The notes beneath the pieces are model-generated. The model was not told the origin of the DNA. It saw only the letters and a list, made by a program, of their open reading frames with translations, and made no database searches. A DNA stretch of 64,000 nucleotides from Zhongshania aliphaticivorans (GTDB taxonomy: Bacteria > Pseudomonadota > Gammaproteobacteria > Pseudomonadales > Spongiibacteraceae). Every line of letters begins with the position of its first letter. Positions within the stretch are counted from its first letter, which is position 1. The stretch spans positions 4,062,501 to 4,126,500 of the forward strand of contig NZ_CP014544.1 in assembly GCF_001586255.1 (NCBI RefSeq), in the 5' to 3' direction. Shown here piece by piece: positions 29,655-37,489 of this stretch. Both the position numbers and the translations under genes were made by a program.

Positions 29655-30437
29655 TTATTCGGATGCTGAGAAGCCTGAATCAATCTGGAACGGGCTCTTC
29701 CAGCCCCCCTGCCAGGCGCCAAGATACGTCTCGACATCGAAACCACTATCTCGCGCCAGTCCCAAAAGGTGTTCCGGTTTCTGTATCAATAAACCGTGTT
29801 TCTCAATGCAAATAACGCCTCTACGCTCCCACTCTTTCAGAATACCGTTTACTCGCTGCCGCGCCCCACCCACGCGATTAGCAATTTCACCTTGATTGTC
29901 ACTTGATTCGATAAAATAGCTGCTACTCGGCGCTGCGCTACCACGGATAACCAGCAGTCTAAGTAGATACACGGCCAAGCGGACATTAAGACTGTGGAAT
30001 GTTAATAATTCCAGGCGACCGATAGTCACCGCGCCACGGGCAACGAATTCATTGTACAGACCACGATACAACTGGGGCCACACCTCGCCAAACGCGAGAA
30101 AGTCTTTTGCAGAAATGCTTACCACGGTACTCGACTTAGTCGACACGCAATTACCAAAATAGACTGGCGTCTCCTGAGGCAAAAAATGGGGAAACCAAGC
30201 CCCTGCCGCAACGTCTTCAAGAGTCATCTCTTCGCCTTCAGGCGACGCGACATAAATCCGAAAGCCACCACTGACAACACCATATATATAACTTGTCTCG
30301 TCATTATGACGATACAGCGCCGTGCCTTTATCAATCGTCATTAATCGGCACACTTCCGCTAAGCTTGATTTAGCCTCATCCGGTAAAAATTTAAACCACG
30401 TCCAGCAGTGAATCAATTCCAACGCTTGGGATTTCAT
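29655..30437 (-). CDS. Crp/Fnr-family transcriptional regulator
   Basis: A 260-residue regulator. The N-terminal cyclic-nucleotide-binding-like beta-roll covers about 20-140 (SYIYGVVSGGFRIYVASPEGEEMTLEDVAAG). A dimer helix and a C-terminal winged helix-turn-helix follow (NQGEIANRVGGARQRVNGILKEWERRGVI). The canonical cAMP-binding Arg/Glu residues are not obvious, so the ligand is unknown, and there is no Fnr-type cysteine cluster. The start is the ATG at 30437, preceded by AGGACGGAGT. It lies 186 bp upstream of the TonB receptor gene in the same direction and is divergent from the carboxylesterase; it may control both. Confidence 0.87.
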   Translation of the reverse strand: MKSQALELIHCWTWFKFLPDEAKSSLAEVCRLMTIDKGTALYRHNDETSYIYGVVSGGFRIYVASPEGEEMTLEDVAAGAWFPHFLPQETPVYFGNCVSTKSSTVVSISAKDFLAFGEVWPQLYRGLYNEFVARGAVTIGRLELLTFHSLNVRLAVYLLRLLVIRGSAAPSSSYFIESSDNQGEIANRVGGARQRVNGILKEWERRGVICIEKHGLLIQKPEHLLGLARDSGFDVETYLGAWQGGWKSPFQIDSGFSASE

Positions 30438-30902
30438 ACTCCGTCCTCGTGAATTGCACTGTAACTGTCCCGAAAATGACAGCCTTTCGCGTCGTGTGCA
30501 GGTAAATTGCATAACATCGCCAGCGCCGGACAATGCATTCTGTTGCTCAATGAAATCAAAATTGGCGACACTGCTAAGGTCTATTTTTATAGCCGTTTGT
30601 TATTACCGCAGTTTTAGCAATATTAGAACAAGGACCTTATCTAAATGGCTAGCCAATGAGAACAAGCAAACAATGAATCAGCTACAAGCTAATAATAGCA
30701 GTATACCTAAAAACGCGAAAAAGACCGCTAAGCCAATATATTATTTACAGACCGGCTATGTCTTCGCCGCCTTTTATATACCCATCATTCACTGAGCCGC
30801 ATCGCGCGGATTTAACGATGTATCCCTAGCGCGGCTGCATATACATGATCCACCGTCGACCATTTTATTGCTAGCCATCGTCATTATTTTACAGAGGACA
30901 TT
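30438..30902. promoter_or_regulatory. Intergenic region between Crp-type regulator and carboxylesterase
   Basis: No gene is supported in these 465 bp. A 113-codon forward frame at 30454-30795 lacks a ribosome-binding site and protein-like composition. CTGTC at 30465-30469 and GACAG at 30478-30482 form a spaced dyad just upstream of the regulator start, a candidate autoregulatory operator. The esterase RBS (AGAGGA) is at the right end. Confidence 0.35.
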
Positions 30903-32474
30903 ATGACTTTTTTAAACTGTATCCAGGTCGCCAAACGAACGATAATGACACTGCTAAGCCTTTCTATAATGACGGCAGTTGCTGATGAAAAAAATGGCGC
31001 AAGTACTCAAGCAAATAATACGGTCAGAATTGAACAGGGTCAGGCGAGCGGTATCAGCTATGACGAGGTAACCGCATTTTTGGGCATTCCCTATGCCAAG
31101 CCCCCTGTGGGGGAGCTGCGTTGGCGCGCCCCCCAGGACCCAGAACCATGGGACAGCTTACACCACGCCAATGCTTTTGGTGACGCCTGCGCCCAGTTCG
31201 GCAACTTTTACACAAGCAATGACGCCGCTAGTTTTGATCGTCCCTACGGTAGCGAAGATTGCCTACACCTAAACGTGTGGGCTCCAAAGCGATCCGCAAT
31301 GCCCCGTCCGGTTATTGTATTTATTCACGGCGGCAGTGGAGTACACGGCGCGACTCTGCTGCCGCTATACAACGGCCAACGATTGGCCAAAGAATTAAAC
31401 GCAGTCTTTGTCAGTATAAATTATCGTCTCGGCTTCTTCGGAAACCTTAGCCTTGCCGCGCTGCAAACTGGTGATCCCGCTCACGATTCAGGAAATTTTG
31501 CCTTACTAGACCAAATCAAAGCACTCGAGTGGGTTCAGAAAAACATACCCAGCTTTGGTGGTGACGCGAGTAATGTAACCGTTATGGGTCACTCGGCAGG
31601 CTGCACGAGTATTTGGTCATTGATGCGTTCACCACTGGCAAGCGGTAAATTCCACAAATCCATTTGCCTATCTGGTCTACCACAGGAAAGTAGCAAAGAA
31701 GAATTAGCGGAAACGAACAATAAATTGCTGGCTAACTTACTGGTAGCCGATGGCATCATTGCATCGAAGGACGAACTGAAGAATTACCTTAATACCACGA
31801 ACCCAACACAACTCAAAAACTACCTTTACAGTAAATCAGCGATTGATATTAGCAGTGCGTCCCAAGGTACTGGCGGCATTGCCATTGCAGTAGATGGCCA
31901 CGTGATTACCGTGGGCAAATCTGGGCCGCTGGTAAATGCCGTGCCGACCCTTATAGGCACAACTCAAAATGAAGCACCACTGCTGCTACTAAAGAAGTTT
32001 AGCCAAAAAAATTACAGCGCTATTTGGGAGATGATTCATACCGACAAGCCCTTGAAACAAAGTGATTTCTTTGGCGGCCTAAGTGACCTTTGGAAATTTA
32101 AGGTAAGCGCGTGGGTCACAAATAAAATGCTGTTAAGTATGGTCCAAGATGCTGTCCCGCTCCTTACTCAGCAATCGGTTCCAGTTTACCAGTACAAATT
32201 TAATTGGCAAAAAACACCAGAACCCTGGCGCGCACTTTTTGGAGCCTACCACGGCATTGATGTACCCTTTATCTTTGGCAACTTTGGTCTCGGCACAAAA
32301 AACTTTACGCACTTTACTTGGCGTGTCAGCGAAGAGGCAGAAAGAGAAAATATTCATACCGAGCTGCGCAAAGCTATTCAGGGGTTTATTGAAACGACGG
32401 ATCCCAATAAATACACTGCCAATGCTGAGTGGCCGCTGTGGAATGAGACCAAGCAGGTAAAAATAATTCAGTAG
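30903..32474 (+). CDS. Secreted type-B carboxylesterase
   Basis: A 523-residue carboxylesterase/lipase of the COesterase family with an N-terminal signal peptide (TIMTLLSLSIMTAVADE). Catalytic elements: oxyanion HGGSGVHG, nucleophile GHSAGCTS, acidic residue in GTTQNEAP and His in GAYHGIDVPFIFG. Other family marks are FLGIPYAKPPVGELRWRAPQ, SEDCLHLNVW and NYRLGFFG. The product should hydrolyse carboxylic esters in the periplasm or outside. The start ATG has AGAGGA eight bases upstream. It is divergent from the Crp-type regulator and TonB receptor genes, a likely substrate-utilisation cluster. The tail after the catalytic His is shorter than in eukaryotic relatives, normal for bacteria. Confidence 0.93.
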   Translation: MTFLNCIQVAKRTIMTLLSLSIMTAVADEKNGASTQANNTVRIEQGQASGISYDEVTAFLGIPYAKPPVGELRWRAPQDPEPWDSLHHANAFGDACAQFGNFYTSNDAASFDRPYGSEDCLHLNVWAPKRSAMPRPVIVFIHGGSGVHGATLLPLYNGQRLAKELNAVFVSINYRLGFFGNLSLAALQTGDPAHDSGNFALLDQIKALEWVQKNIPSFGGDASNVTVMGHSAGCTSIWSLMRSPLASGKFHKSICLSGLPQESSKEELAETNNKLLANLLVADGIIASKDELKNYLNTTNPTQLKNYLYSKSAIDISSASQGTGGIAIAVDGHVITVGKSGPLVNAVPTLIGTTQNEAPLLLLKKFSQKNYSAIWEMIHTDKPLKQSDFFGGLSDLWKFKVSAWVTNKMLLSMVQDAVPLLTQQSVPVYQYKFNWQKTPEPWRALFGAYHGIDVPFIFGNFGLGTKNFTHFTWRVSEEAERENIHTELRKAIQGFIETTDPNKYTANAEWPLWNETKQVKIIQ

Positions 32475-32483
32475 CGTTTAACA

Positions 32484-32524
32484 TTCAGGTGGCAATTACC
32501 AAGCTTAGCGTTTTGCCACCTGAA
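32484..32524. terminator. Perfect 12-bp hairpin after the carboxylesterase gene
   Basis: TTCAGGTGGCAA (32484-32495) and TTGCCACCTGAA (32513-32524) are perfect reverse complements separated by 17 bases, ten bases after the stop codon. No T-run follows, so it could be a 3'-end-stabilising hairpin or a bidirectional terminator with the MAPEG gene. The remaining bases to 32632 hold a GGGAGA ... TCTCCC pair and no gene. Confidence 0.55.
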
Positions 32525-32632
32525 GCACTGCTATGGCTTAACCGGCAAACGGGAGATGCCAAAGAGCAGCAATACTCAAATCCCGATGCGCCTTCTATTT
32601 TGCCTTTCCCGTCTCCCATCAAGCGTTACGCT

Positions 32633-33028
32633 TTACCCCGCCGCCAGCTGTAATACCGCAACACAAAGCGCCAGACCAAAAATATACGTGCCCCCTGCGC
32701 CAATCTGGCGAATAGGATTCGGCCGCGACATGGTTCGGGGGAAGATTAAGCCAGCTACCAAAATAAAACGGCATAGCGTCGCCAAAATAATCGACCACAA
32801 CACCCAGCCCGCCATTTGCGACTGACTCAAAATATACATCAGCACCATAAGCACCGGCGCAAATTCGATAGTATTGGCATGGGCTCGAATATACTTATGC
32901 AGCGTATCTTTGGGATCCGTTGGGCAGCCGAAGCCCTGCTTTTGTTTTATTCGGTTCACTGTCACCGCAATGCCCATCCCAATACACAGGGCGCCCAGCA
33001 GGCCAATACACATAAGTGCAATATTCAT
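32633..33028 (-). CDS. MAPEG-family membrane protein
   Basis: A 131-residue, four-helix membrane protein. RAHANTIEFAPVLMVLMYIL is the classic MAPEG helix-2 motif (E-x-x-P with the preceding RA-x-N). IRQIGAGGTYIFGLAL ends the domain. MAPEG proteins include glutathione transferases and small membrane proteins of unknown role. A GGAG lies eight bases before the ATG. It is followed (45 bp away on the reverse strand's upstream side) by a DASS transporter gene in the same direction, so they may be co-transcribed. Confidence 0.87.
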   Translation of the reverse strand: MNIALMCIGLLGALCIGMGIAVTVNRIKQKQGFGCPTDPKDTLHKYIRAHANTIEFAPVLMVLMYILSQSQMAGWVLWSIILATLCRFILVAGLIFPRTMSRPNPIRQIGAGGTYIFGLALCVAVLQLAAG

Positions 33029-33072
33029 CGTAGCGTCTCCAAATAAATAATTACCATAAACACTGCACTAGC

Positions 33073-34521
33073 TTAGCTGGCGATGAACACCGCTAGCACA
33101 ATGTAATAACCCAAAATACTTACCAATCCTATACCAAATAGATTCACTAAAAGGCCTGCGTGCATCATATCTTTAATGCGCAGCTCACCACTACCGAACA
33201 CCACAGCATTTGGCGGCGTAGCCACCGGCATCATAAACGCACAAGACGCGGCAATCGCGGCGGGAATCACAAACAACATAGGCGACACCGACTGCGCCAC
33301 GGCCAAGGCCCCTAACAACGGTAAGAAGGTGGCCGTGGTTGCGGTATTACTGGTGATCTCCGTTAAGAAGATAATTACCGTGACAATCACCAGCACCACC
33401 GCAAACAACGGCCAAGCGTTGAGCAAGGCAAAGTTCTGCGCCAGCCACTCGGCCAAACCGGAATCTTTAATCATTACCGCCAAGGCCAAGCCGCCGCCAA
33501 ACAACAGTAATACCCCCCAAGGCAATTTTTCGGCGCTGTCCCAGTCGAGCAAGGCCTGCGAGTCGGGGCCGCCGGAACGCACCGCAAACAGCAACACACC
33601 CGCCGCCATTGCGATCACTGTGTCGCTAATGCCTGGCACATAATCGTTTAATAGGGGTCGAAAAATCCACGCCGCCGCAGTGCCCACAAAAATCAACAAG
33701 ACCCGCGCCTCAGCCCCACTCAATGGTCCCAGCTGATGCAACTCTGCGCGCAACAAATCTTGACTGCCTGCGTTCTCTAAGCCCGCAAAGCCCTTGCGAC
33801 ACAACCACCACCAAGTAAACAACAGCATAGCCACAGCCACCGGCAGGCCAATCATCATCCACTGGGCAAAGCCGATGCTAATATCGTGGTTGTCTTTTAA
33901 ATACGCCGCCAACATCGCATTGGGCGGTGTACCGATTAAGGTCGCAATACCGCCAATGCTTGCACTGTAGGCAATGGCCAGTAACAAGGCCACCGCAAAG
34001 CGGCGCCGCTCGCCATCATTGCCCGCAGGCAAAAAGCTAATTACCGACAAACCAATCGGCAGCATCATGATACTGGTCGCGGTATTACTCACCCACATAC
34101 TCAAAAACGAAGTAGCAATCATAAAGCCCGCGATCTGCCGCGTAGCCTGCTGTCCGACCGCCAGTAGAATATTCAACGCAATACGGCGGTGCAGATTCCA
34201 ACGCTGCATCGCCAAACCCAAAAGAAAACCACCCAAAAACAAAAAGATAATGCCGTTGGCATAGGCATCTGCCAAATCTCCGACCTTAGCAATTCCTAAG
34301 ACCGGCACCAAAATTAAGGGCAATAGCGCCGTCGCCGGAATTGGCACCGCCTCTGTCGCCCACCATGTCGCCATCCATAGAGCAGAACCAAGAGCTAACC
34401 ATGCTTCGGAGTTCATTCCGGCGGGTGCTGGGATCAATAGCGTGAAGACCAGCATGACTGGGCCGATAATTAAGGCGAGTAGCCCGGGCTTGGCAGTTTT
34501 GTGAGATTGCTTAGTGATCAT
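33073..34521 (-). CDS. DASS (SLC13)-family sodium:dicarboxylate/sulfate transporter
   Basis: A 482-residue inner-membrane transporter. The two SNT signature motifs that build the substrate/sodium sites are present (WVSNTATSIMMLP and ITSNTATTATFLP), each after a re-entrant hairpin. ALWMATWWATEAVPIPATALLPL is the family start. DASS members import succinate-like dicarboxylates, citrate or sulfate with sodium. The substrate here cannot be fixed. It lies upstream of the MAPEG gene on the reverse strand. Confidence 0.9.
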   Translation of the reverse strand: MITKQSHKTAKPGLLALIIGPVMLVFTLLIPAPAGMNSEAWLALGSALWMATWWATEAVPIPATALLPLILVPVLGIAKVGDLADAYANGIIFLFLGGFLLGLAMQRWNLHRRIALNILLAVGQQATRQIAGFMIATSFLSMWVSNTATSIMMLPIGLSVISFLPAGNDGERRRFAVALLLAIAYSASIGGIATLIGTPPNAMLAAYLKDNHDISIGFAQWMMIGLPVAVAMLLFTWWWLCRKGFAGLENAGSQDLLRAELHQLGPLSGAEARVLLIFVGTAAAWIFRPLLNDYVPGISDTVIAMAAGVLLFAVRSGGPDSQALLDWDSAEKLPWGVLLLFGGGLALAVMIKDSGLAEWLAQNFALLNAWPLFAVVLVIVTVIIFLTEITSNTATTATFLPLLGALAVAQSVSPMLFVIPAAIAASCAFMMPVATPPNAVVFGSGELRIKDMMHAGLLVNLFGIGLVSILGYYIVLAVFIAS

Positions 34522-34768
34522 GAAGAATTCTGGTCTTTAGGATAAATGGCAAGGGCAGATTCGCAGTATAGACCAGATGCCGGTAGGGGGAATTTTTTGC
34601 TTATGGCATGTCTGCCCAATGAGTCGCTAACCTGCGCCCTTCAGACTGACCATGGCAAATTACTGCTAGCCTTTTTCCGCCGTCGATAGCAACAAGCCTC
34701 ATCGAGACCTTGCGCGCTTCGCCAGCGGATTTAATCTCAGCTGCTAGCTAATGCTTCGTCGTAGCGAT

Positions 34769-34788
34769 GGGCCCCTGCCTTCGCAGGG
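34769..34788. repeat. GC-rich palindrome at the left border of the 267-bp repeat region
   Basis: GCCCCTGCC / GGCAGGGGC arms around TTCGCA-type centre form a near-perfect hairpin typical of short extragenic palindromes. It lies 250 bp upstream of the DASS gene start, with no gene from 34522 to 35585. Confidence 0.6.
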
Positions 34789-34801
34789 GCGACGATGTAG
34801 C

Positions 34802-35460
34802 TGTACTGAGGCAATCCTTTTAGCTGCGAAGATGTAGGCGTTTTTCATCACGGCTAAAAAATTCGTCTTAGCTGCGTAGGCAGGTAACCATGTGAGCGCA
34901 GCGAATGCCTCTAATTCCCGTTGTAAACCCACGGAACAGCGCAATATTATTACAGCAGCCATCGCCGAAACGACCACTATTACACCTGCGACGAAGGTTA
35001 CCTTAACAACAAGACGCGACACTATCAGTCTTAATTTAGTCTTTAGCTACGGAGGGCGACGACGTCGTTGTATTGAGACAATCCTTTTAGCTGTGAAGAT
35101 GTAGGCGTTTTTCATCACCGCTAAAAATTCGTCTTACCTGCGTAGGCAGGTAACCATGTGAGCGCAGCGAATGCCTCTAATTCTCGTTGTAAACCCACGG
35201 AACAACGCAATATTTTTACAACAGCCATCCCCGAAACGACCACCATTACACCTGCGACGAAGGTTACCTTAACAACAAGACGCGACACTATCAGCCTTAA
35301 TTTAGTGTTTAGCTACGGAGGGCGACGATGTCGTTGTACTGAGACTATCCTTTTAGCTGCGAAGATGTAGGCGTTTTTCATCACGGCTAAAAAATTCGTC
35401 TTACCTGCGTAAGCAGGTAACCATGTGAGCGCAGCGAATGCCTCTGATTCCGGTCTTAAT
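34802..35460. repeat. Tandem repeat of a 267-bp non-coding unit (2.5 copies)
   Basis: Units start at 34802, 35069 and 35335 (periods 267 and 266). They are about 95% alike over the first two copies; the third is truncated near 35455. Each unit carries AGATGTAGGCGTTTTTCATCAC, then ACCTGCGTAGGCAGGT, a self-complementary hairpin, then GTGAGCGCAGCGAATG. Short frames inside (34744-35022, 34892-35104, 35158-35370) merely reflect the duplication and have no RBS. The IS4 element lies just to the right. Function unknown. Confidence 0.85.
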
Positions 35461-35585
35461 CCCACGGATTAGATTTCGACAATCTCCAAATCATATTAAA
35501 ATCCGAGACCTTAATGCCAAATAGAATTTCAAGCAATAAATCATGCTACCAACAGCATCACATTTCTATTTAAATTACATTAAAT

Positions 35586-36858
35586 CATTGCTGTCCCATA
35601 AATATTCACATCAAGCATAGTTGCGGATGAATGTTGTTGTCGATTGGCTCCGGTGGATCACCTCTTAGCAAAGGCAGCAACTCTCTGCGCTCAAATAAAT
35701 TGAGCTGCAAAAGGCGAATCATTTGCTGCAGGCTGCGATCAATTTGGCTACTGAACTTAATCCAAGCCAGCAGTAGATAGGCGCACATAGCAATCCAAAT
35801 CTGGGTCATGACCGCGTTCTTGGACGTGCCGACAAAGGATTTGATTTTCAGGTTTTGCTTGATGCATTTGAAGAACAATTCAATTTTCCAGCGGGATTTG
35901 TAGATATCAGCAATGGTCTTGGCGGCAAGATGGAAGTTGTTGGTCAGAAACACATAGTGCTTGCCGGTTTCAGCATCACGGAAGCCGATCCGGCGCAAAG
36001 GAATTGGGCAAGTCTTTGCCTTTGCCCCGGTGATCAGTATGGTCTGATCACATGTCAGGCCTTTGGATTTAATGACCTCGCGGCGTTCGATAATACGGTA
36101 CGTGGCATTACGTTTTTGTCGAGTAACGAAAAATATTCCTTTGTCATTCAGGGCCTTAAACCATGTGTAATCGGTATAGGCACGATCCATTACCACAATG
36201 CTATCAGCAGGGAATTCAAGGACGCGACCGACAGTGACATCGTGCTTTTTGCCATCGCTAATGCTGACAAAGCTGGGAAGTAGTCCGTCATGATCTAGGC
36301 CAATATGCACTTTTACTGCTCCTTTGGCACGACGGAATTTTGCCCAAGGGAACACGGAAAGACACAGGTCAATAGTTGTGGAATCGAGAGAATACAGTTT
36401 GTTCCCAAAGCGAAATCCATGTTTGGGCGCGACGCCTTGGCAGCGAGAAAGCAGTTTATGAAACAGCGCTTCGTAAAGCGTATAGGGCTGACTTTCATTC
36501 ACGCGGGAAAGAGTGCTTCTCGACACATTACCGGTACCGAGGTGGTAAAGCCTGGCCGCTTGGGCAGACAGATTGCTGACGATATCGCGTAAGCTGGATC
36601 GGCCAGAAAATTGCGCCAAACTCAGCGCGACGAACTGAGACCAGCGCGACATTTTGCGCAGTTTTTGACCCTCGTGATGCTGTTTGGCGAGATTCTCAAA
36701 TTCATGTCTCGATACGAGTTTTAACAATTGAGAAAATACCGTGTTATGATGTGCCAAGGCTTGAATCTCCCTGTTTTTACAGTGTTTGGTCGCACATCCA
36801 TTGTAACAACTTGTTGGGATTCAAGCCCTTTTTATGTCAGATTTATGGGACAGCAATG
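35586..36858 (-). mobile_element. Intact IS4-family insertion sequence (1273 bp)
   Basis: Terminal inverted repeats of 18 bp, CATTGCTGTCCCATAAAT at the left and its exact reverse complement at the right, bound the element. They are flanked by the direct repeat ACATTAAAT (35577-35585 and 36859-36867), a 9-bp target-site duplication in the IS4 range. The only gene inside is the reverse-strand transposase. Perfect ends and duplication show a recent insertion; it sits in an AT-rich, gene-free stretch. Confidence 0.93.
35606..36757 (-). CDS. IS4-family transposase
   Basis: A 383-residue DDE transposase. The N-terminal DUF4372-type segment (FSQLLKLVSRHEFENLAKQHH) is followed by catalytic Asp in LYSLDSTTIDLCLSVFPWA, the second Asp in IVVMDRAYTDYTWF and the YREK-type motif YKSRWKIELFFKCIKQNLKIKSF carrying the Glu. 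It starts at a TTG with GGGAG upstream, inside the right inverted repeat. The frame is intact, so the element may be active. Confidence 0.95.
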   Translation of the reverse strand: MAHHNTVFSQLLKLVSRHEFENLAKQHHEGQKLRKMSRWSQFVALSLAQFSGRSSLRDIVSNLSAQAARLYHLGTGNVSRSTLSRVNESQPYTLYEALFHKLLSRCQGVAPKHGFRFGNKLYSLDSTTIDLCLSVFPWAKFRRAKGAVKVHIGLDHDGLLPSFVSISDGKKHDVTVGRVLEFPADSIVVMDRAYTDYTWFKALNDKGIFFVTRQKRNATYRIIERREVIKSKGLTCDQTILITGAKAKTCPIPLRRIGFRDAETGKHYVFLTNNFHLAAKTIADIYKSRWKIELFFKCIKQNLKIKSFVGTSKNAVMTQIWIAMCAYLLLAWIKFSSQIDRSLQQMIRLLQLNLFERRELLPLLRGDPPEPIDNNIHPQLCLM

Positions 36859-36867
36859 ACATTAAAT

Positions 36868-37213
36868 AAAACGTCGCTAATTCTCATAACTCTGTTTTTA
36901 TCAAAAATCGTGAACTAGTTTTTATGGAAAAATCTAAGTGTATATACGCATTGCTAGTGCACACTGCATTTCCTTTAGGCACTTTAATAACAACACAAAG
37001 AACTTTCCTAAAAAAATAATGAATTATTTTTCAAAATACTAACATATTGATTATGTTGCATTAGATATTCTAAATACCAAATAAAACCGCCGTACAAACC
37101 TCCTTCCTCCACCTTCGCTAATACCGAATCATTCAGACTCTGCTAGTGTTTTTAATAGCCCAAGCTGGGGCCGAAGTTCAATTGGCACCGTTACAATATT
37201 AGGGGTATATAAA
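36868..37213. other. AT-rich gene-free stretch right of the IS4 element
   Basis: 346 bp without a supportable ORF. Base composition is clearly more A/T-rich than the surroundings, suggesting acquired DNA. The promoter of the two-gene operon at 37214 should lie here; GGGGTATATAAA precedes the ATG and holds its ribosome-binding site. Confidence 0.4.
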
Positions 37214-37489
37214 ATGAAAATTAAAAAGAGCCCGCGTTACGTCGCGGTTTTGGTGCTTGCCTCCACTGTCTCGTGGTATGCCGCGGCTGATGCCGACTGC
37301 GACGCCGAGGTGGTGACGCTCAATAACGAAATCGCCGCACTGAACGGCAGTAGCAGTAACGAGCTAGAGCAGGCAAAGCAAATGTTGGATGTGCTAAGTG
37401 TTGATTGCGCTAGTGGGTCGAGCTTAGCGTCCGTGGCCTCACTCGCGGATTCTATTCGTGAGTTACTTGGCATGAGGGCAAGATCATGA
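37214..37489 (+). CDS. Small exported protein, function unknown
   Basis: A 91-residue protein with a signal peptide (PRYVAVLVLASTVSWYAAADA). The mature part of about 60 residues has two cysteines (DCDAEV and SVDCASGSS) and a short helical stretch (LNNEIAALNGSSSNELEQAKQMLDVL). I do not recognise a family. The last four bases overlap the start of the 673-residue PKD protein gene (ATGA), so the two are translationally coupled; it may be a partner or chaperone of that secreted protein. Confidence 0.65.
   Translation: MKIKKSPRYVAVLVLASTVSWYAAADADCDAEVVTLNNEIAALNGSSSNELEQAKQMLDVLSVDCASGSSLASVASLADSIRELLGMRARS

Noticed and set aside
30454-30795. A 113-codon ORF in the Crp-esterase intergenic region
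   Set aside because: No RBS, no conserved pattern, and the region should hold promoters and operators of two divergent genes.
32549-32632. GGGAGA...TCTCCC pair, similar to a sequence at 50161-50195
   Set aside because: A short shared motif; the pairing is imperfect and spaced, so neither a terminator nor a repeat family can be claimed.
34744-35370. ORFs inside the 267-bp repeat (for example at 34892 and 35158, with the same N-terminus)
   Set aside because: Their similarity comes from the DNA duplication. They have no ribosome-binding site, and the composition is not protein-like.
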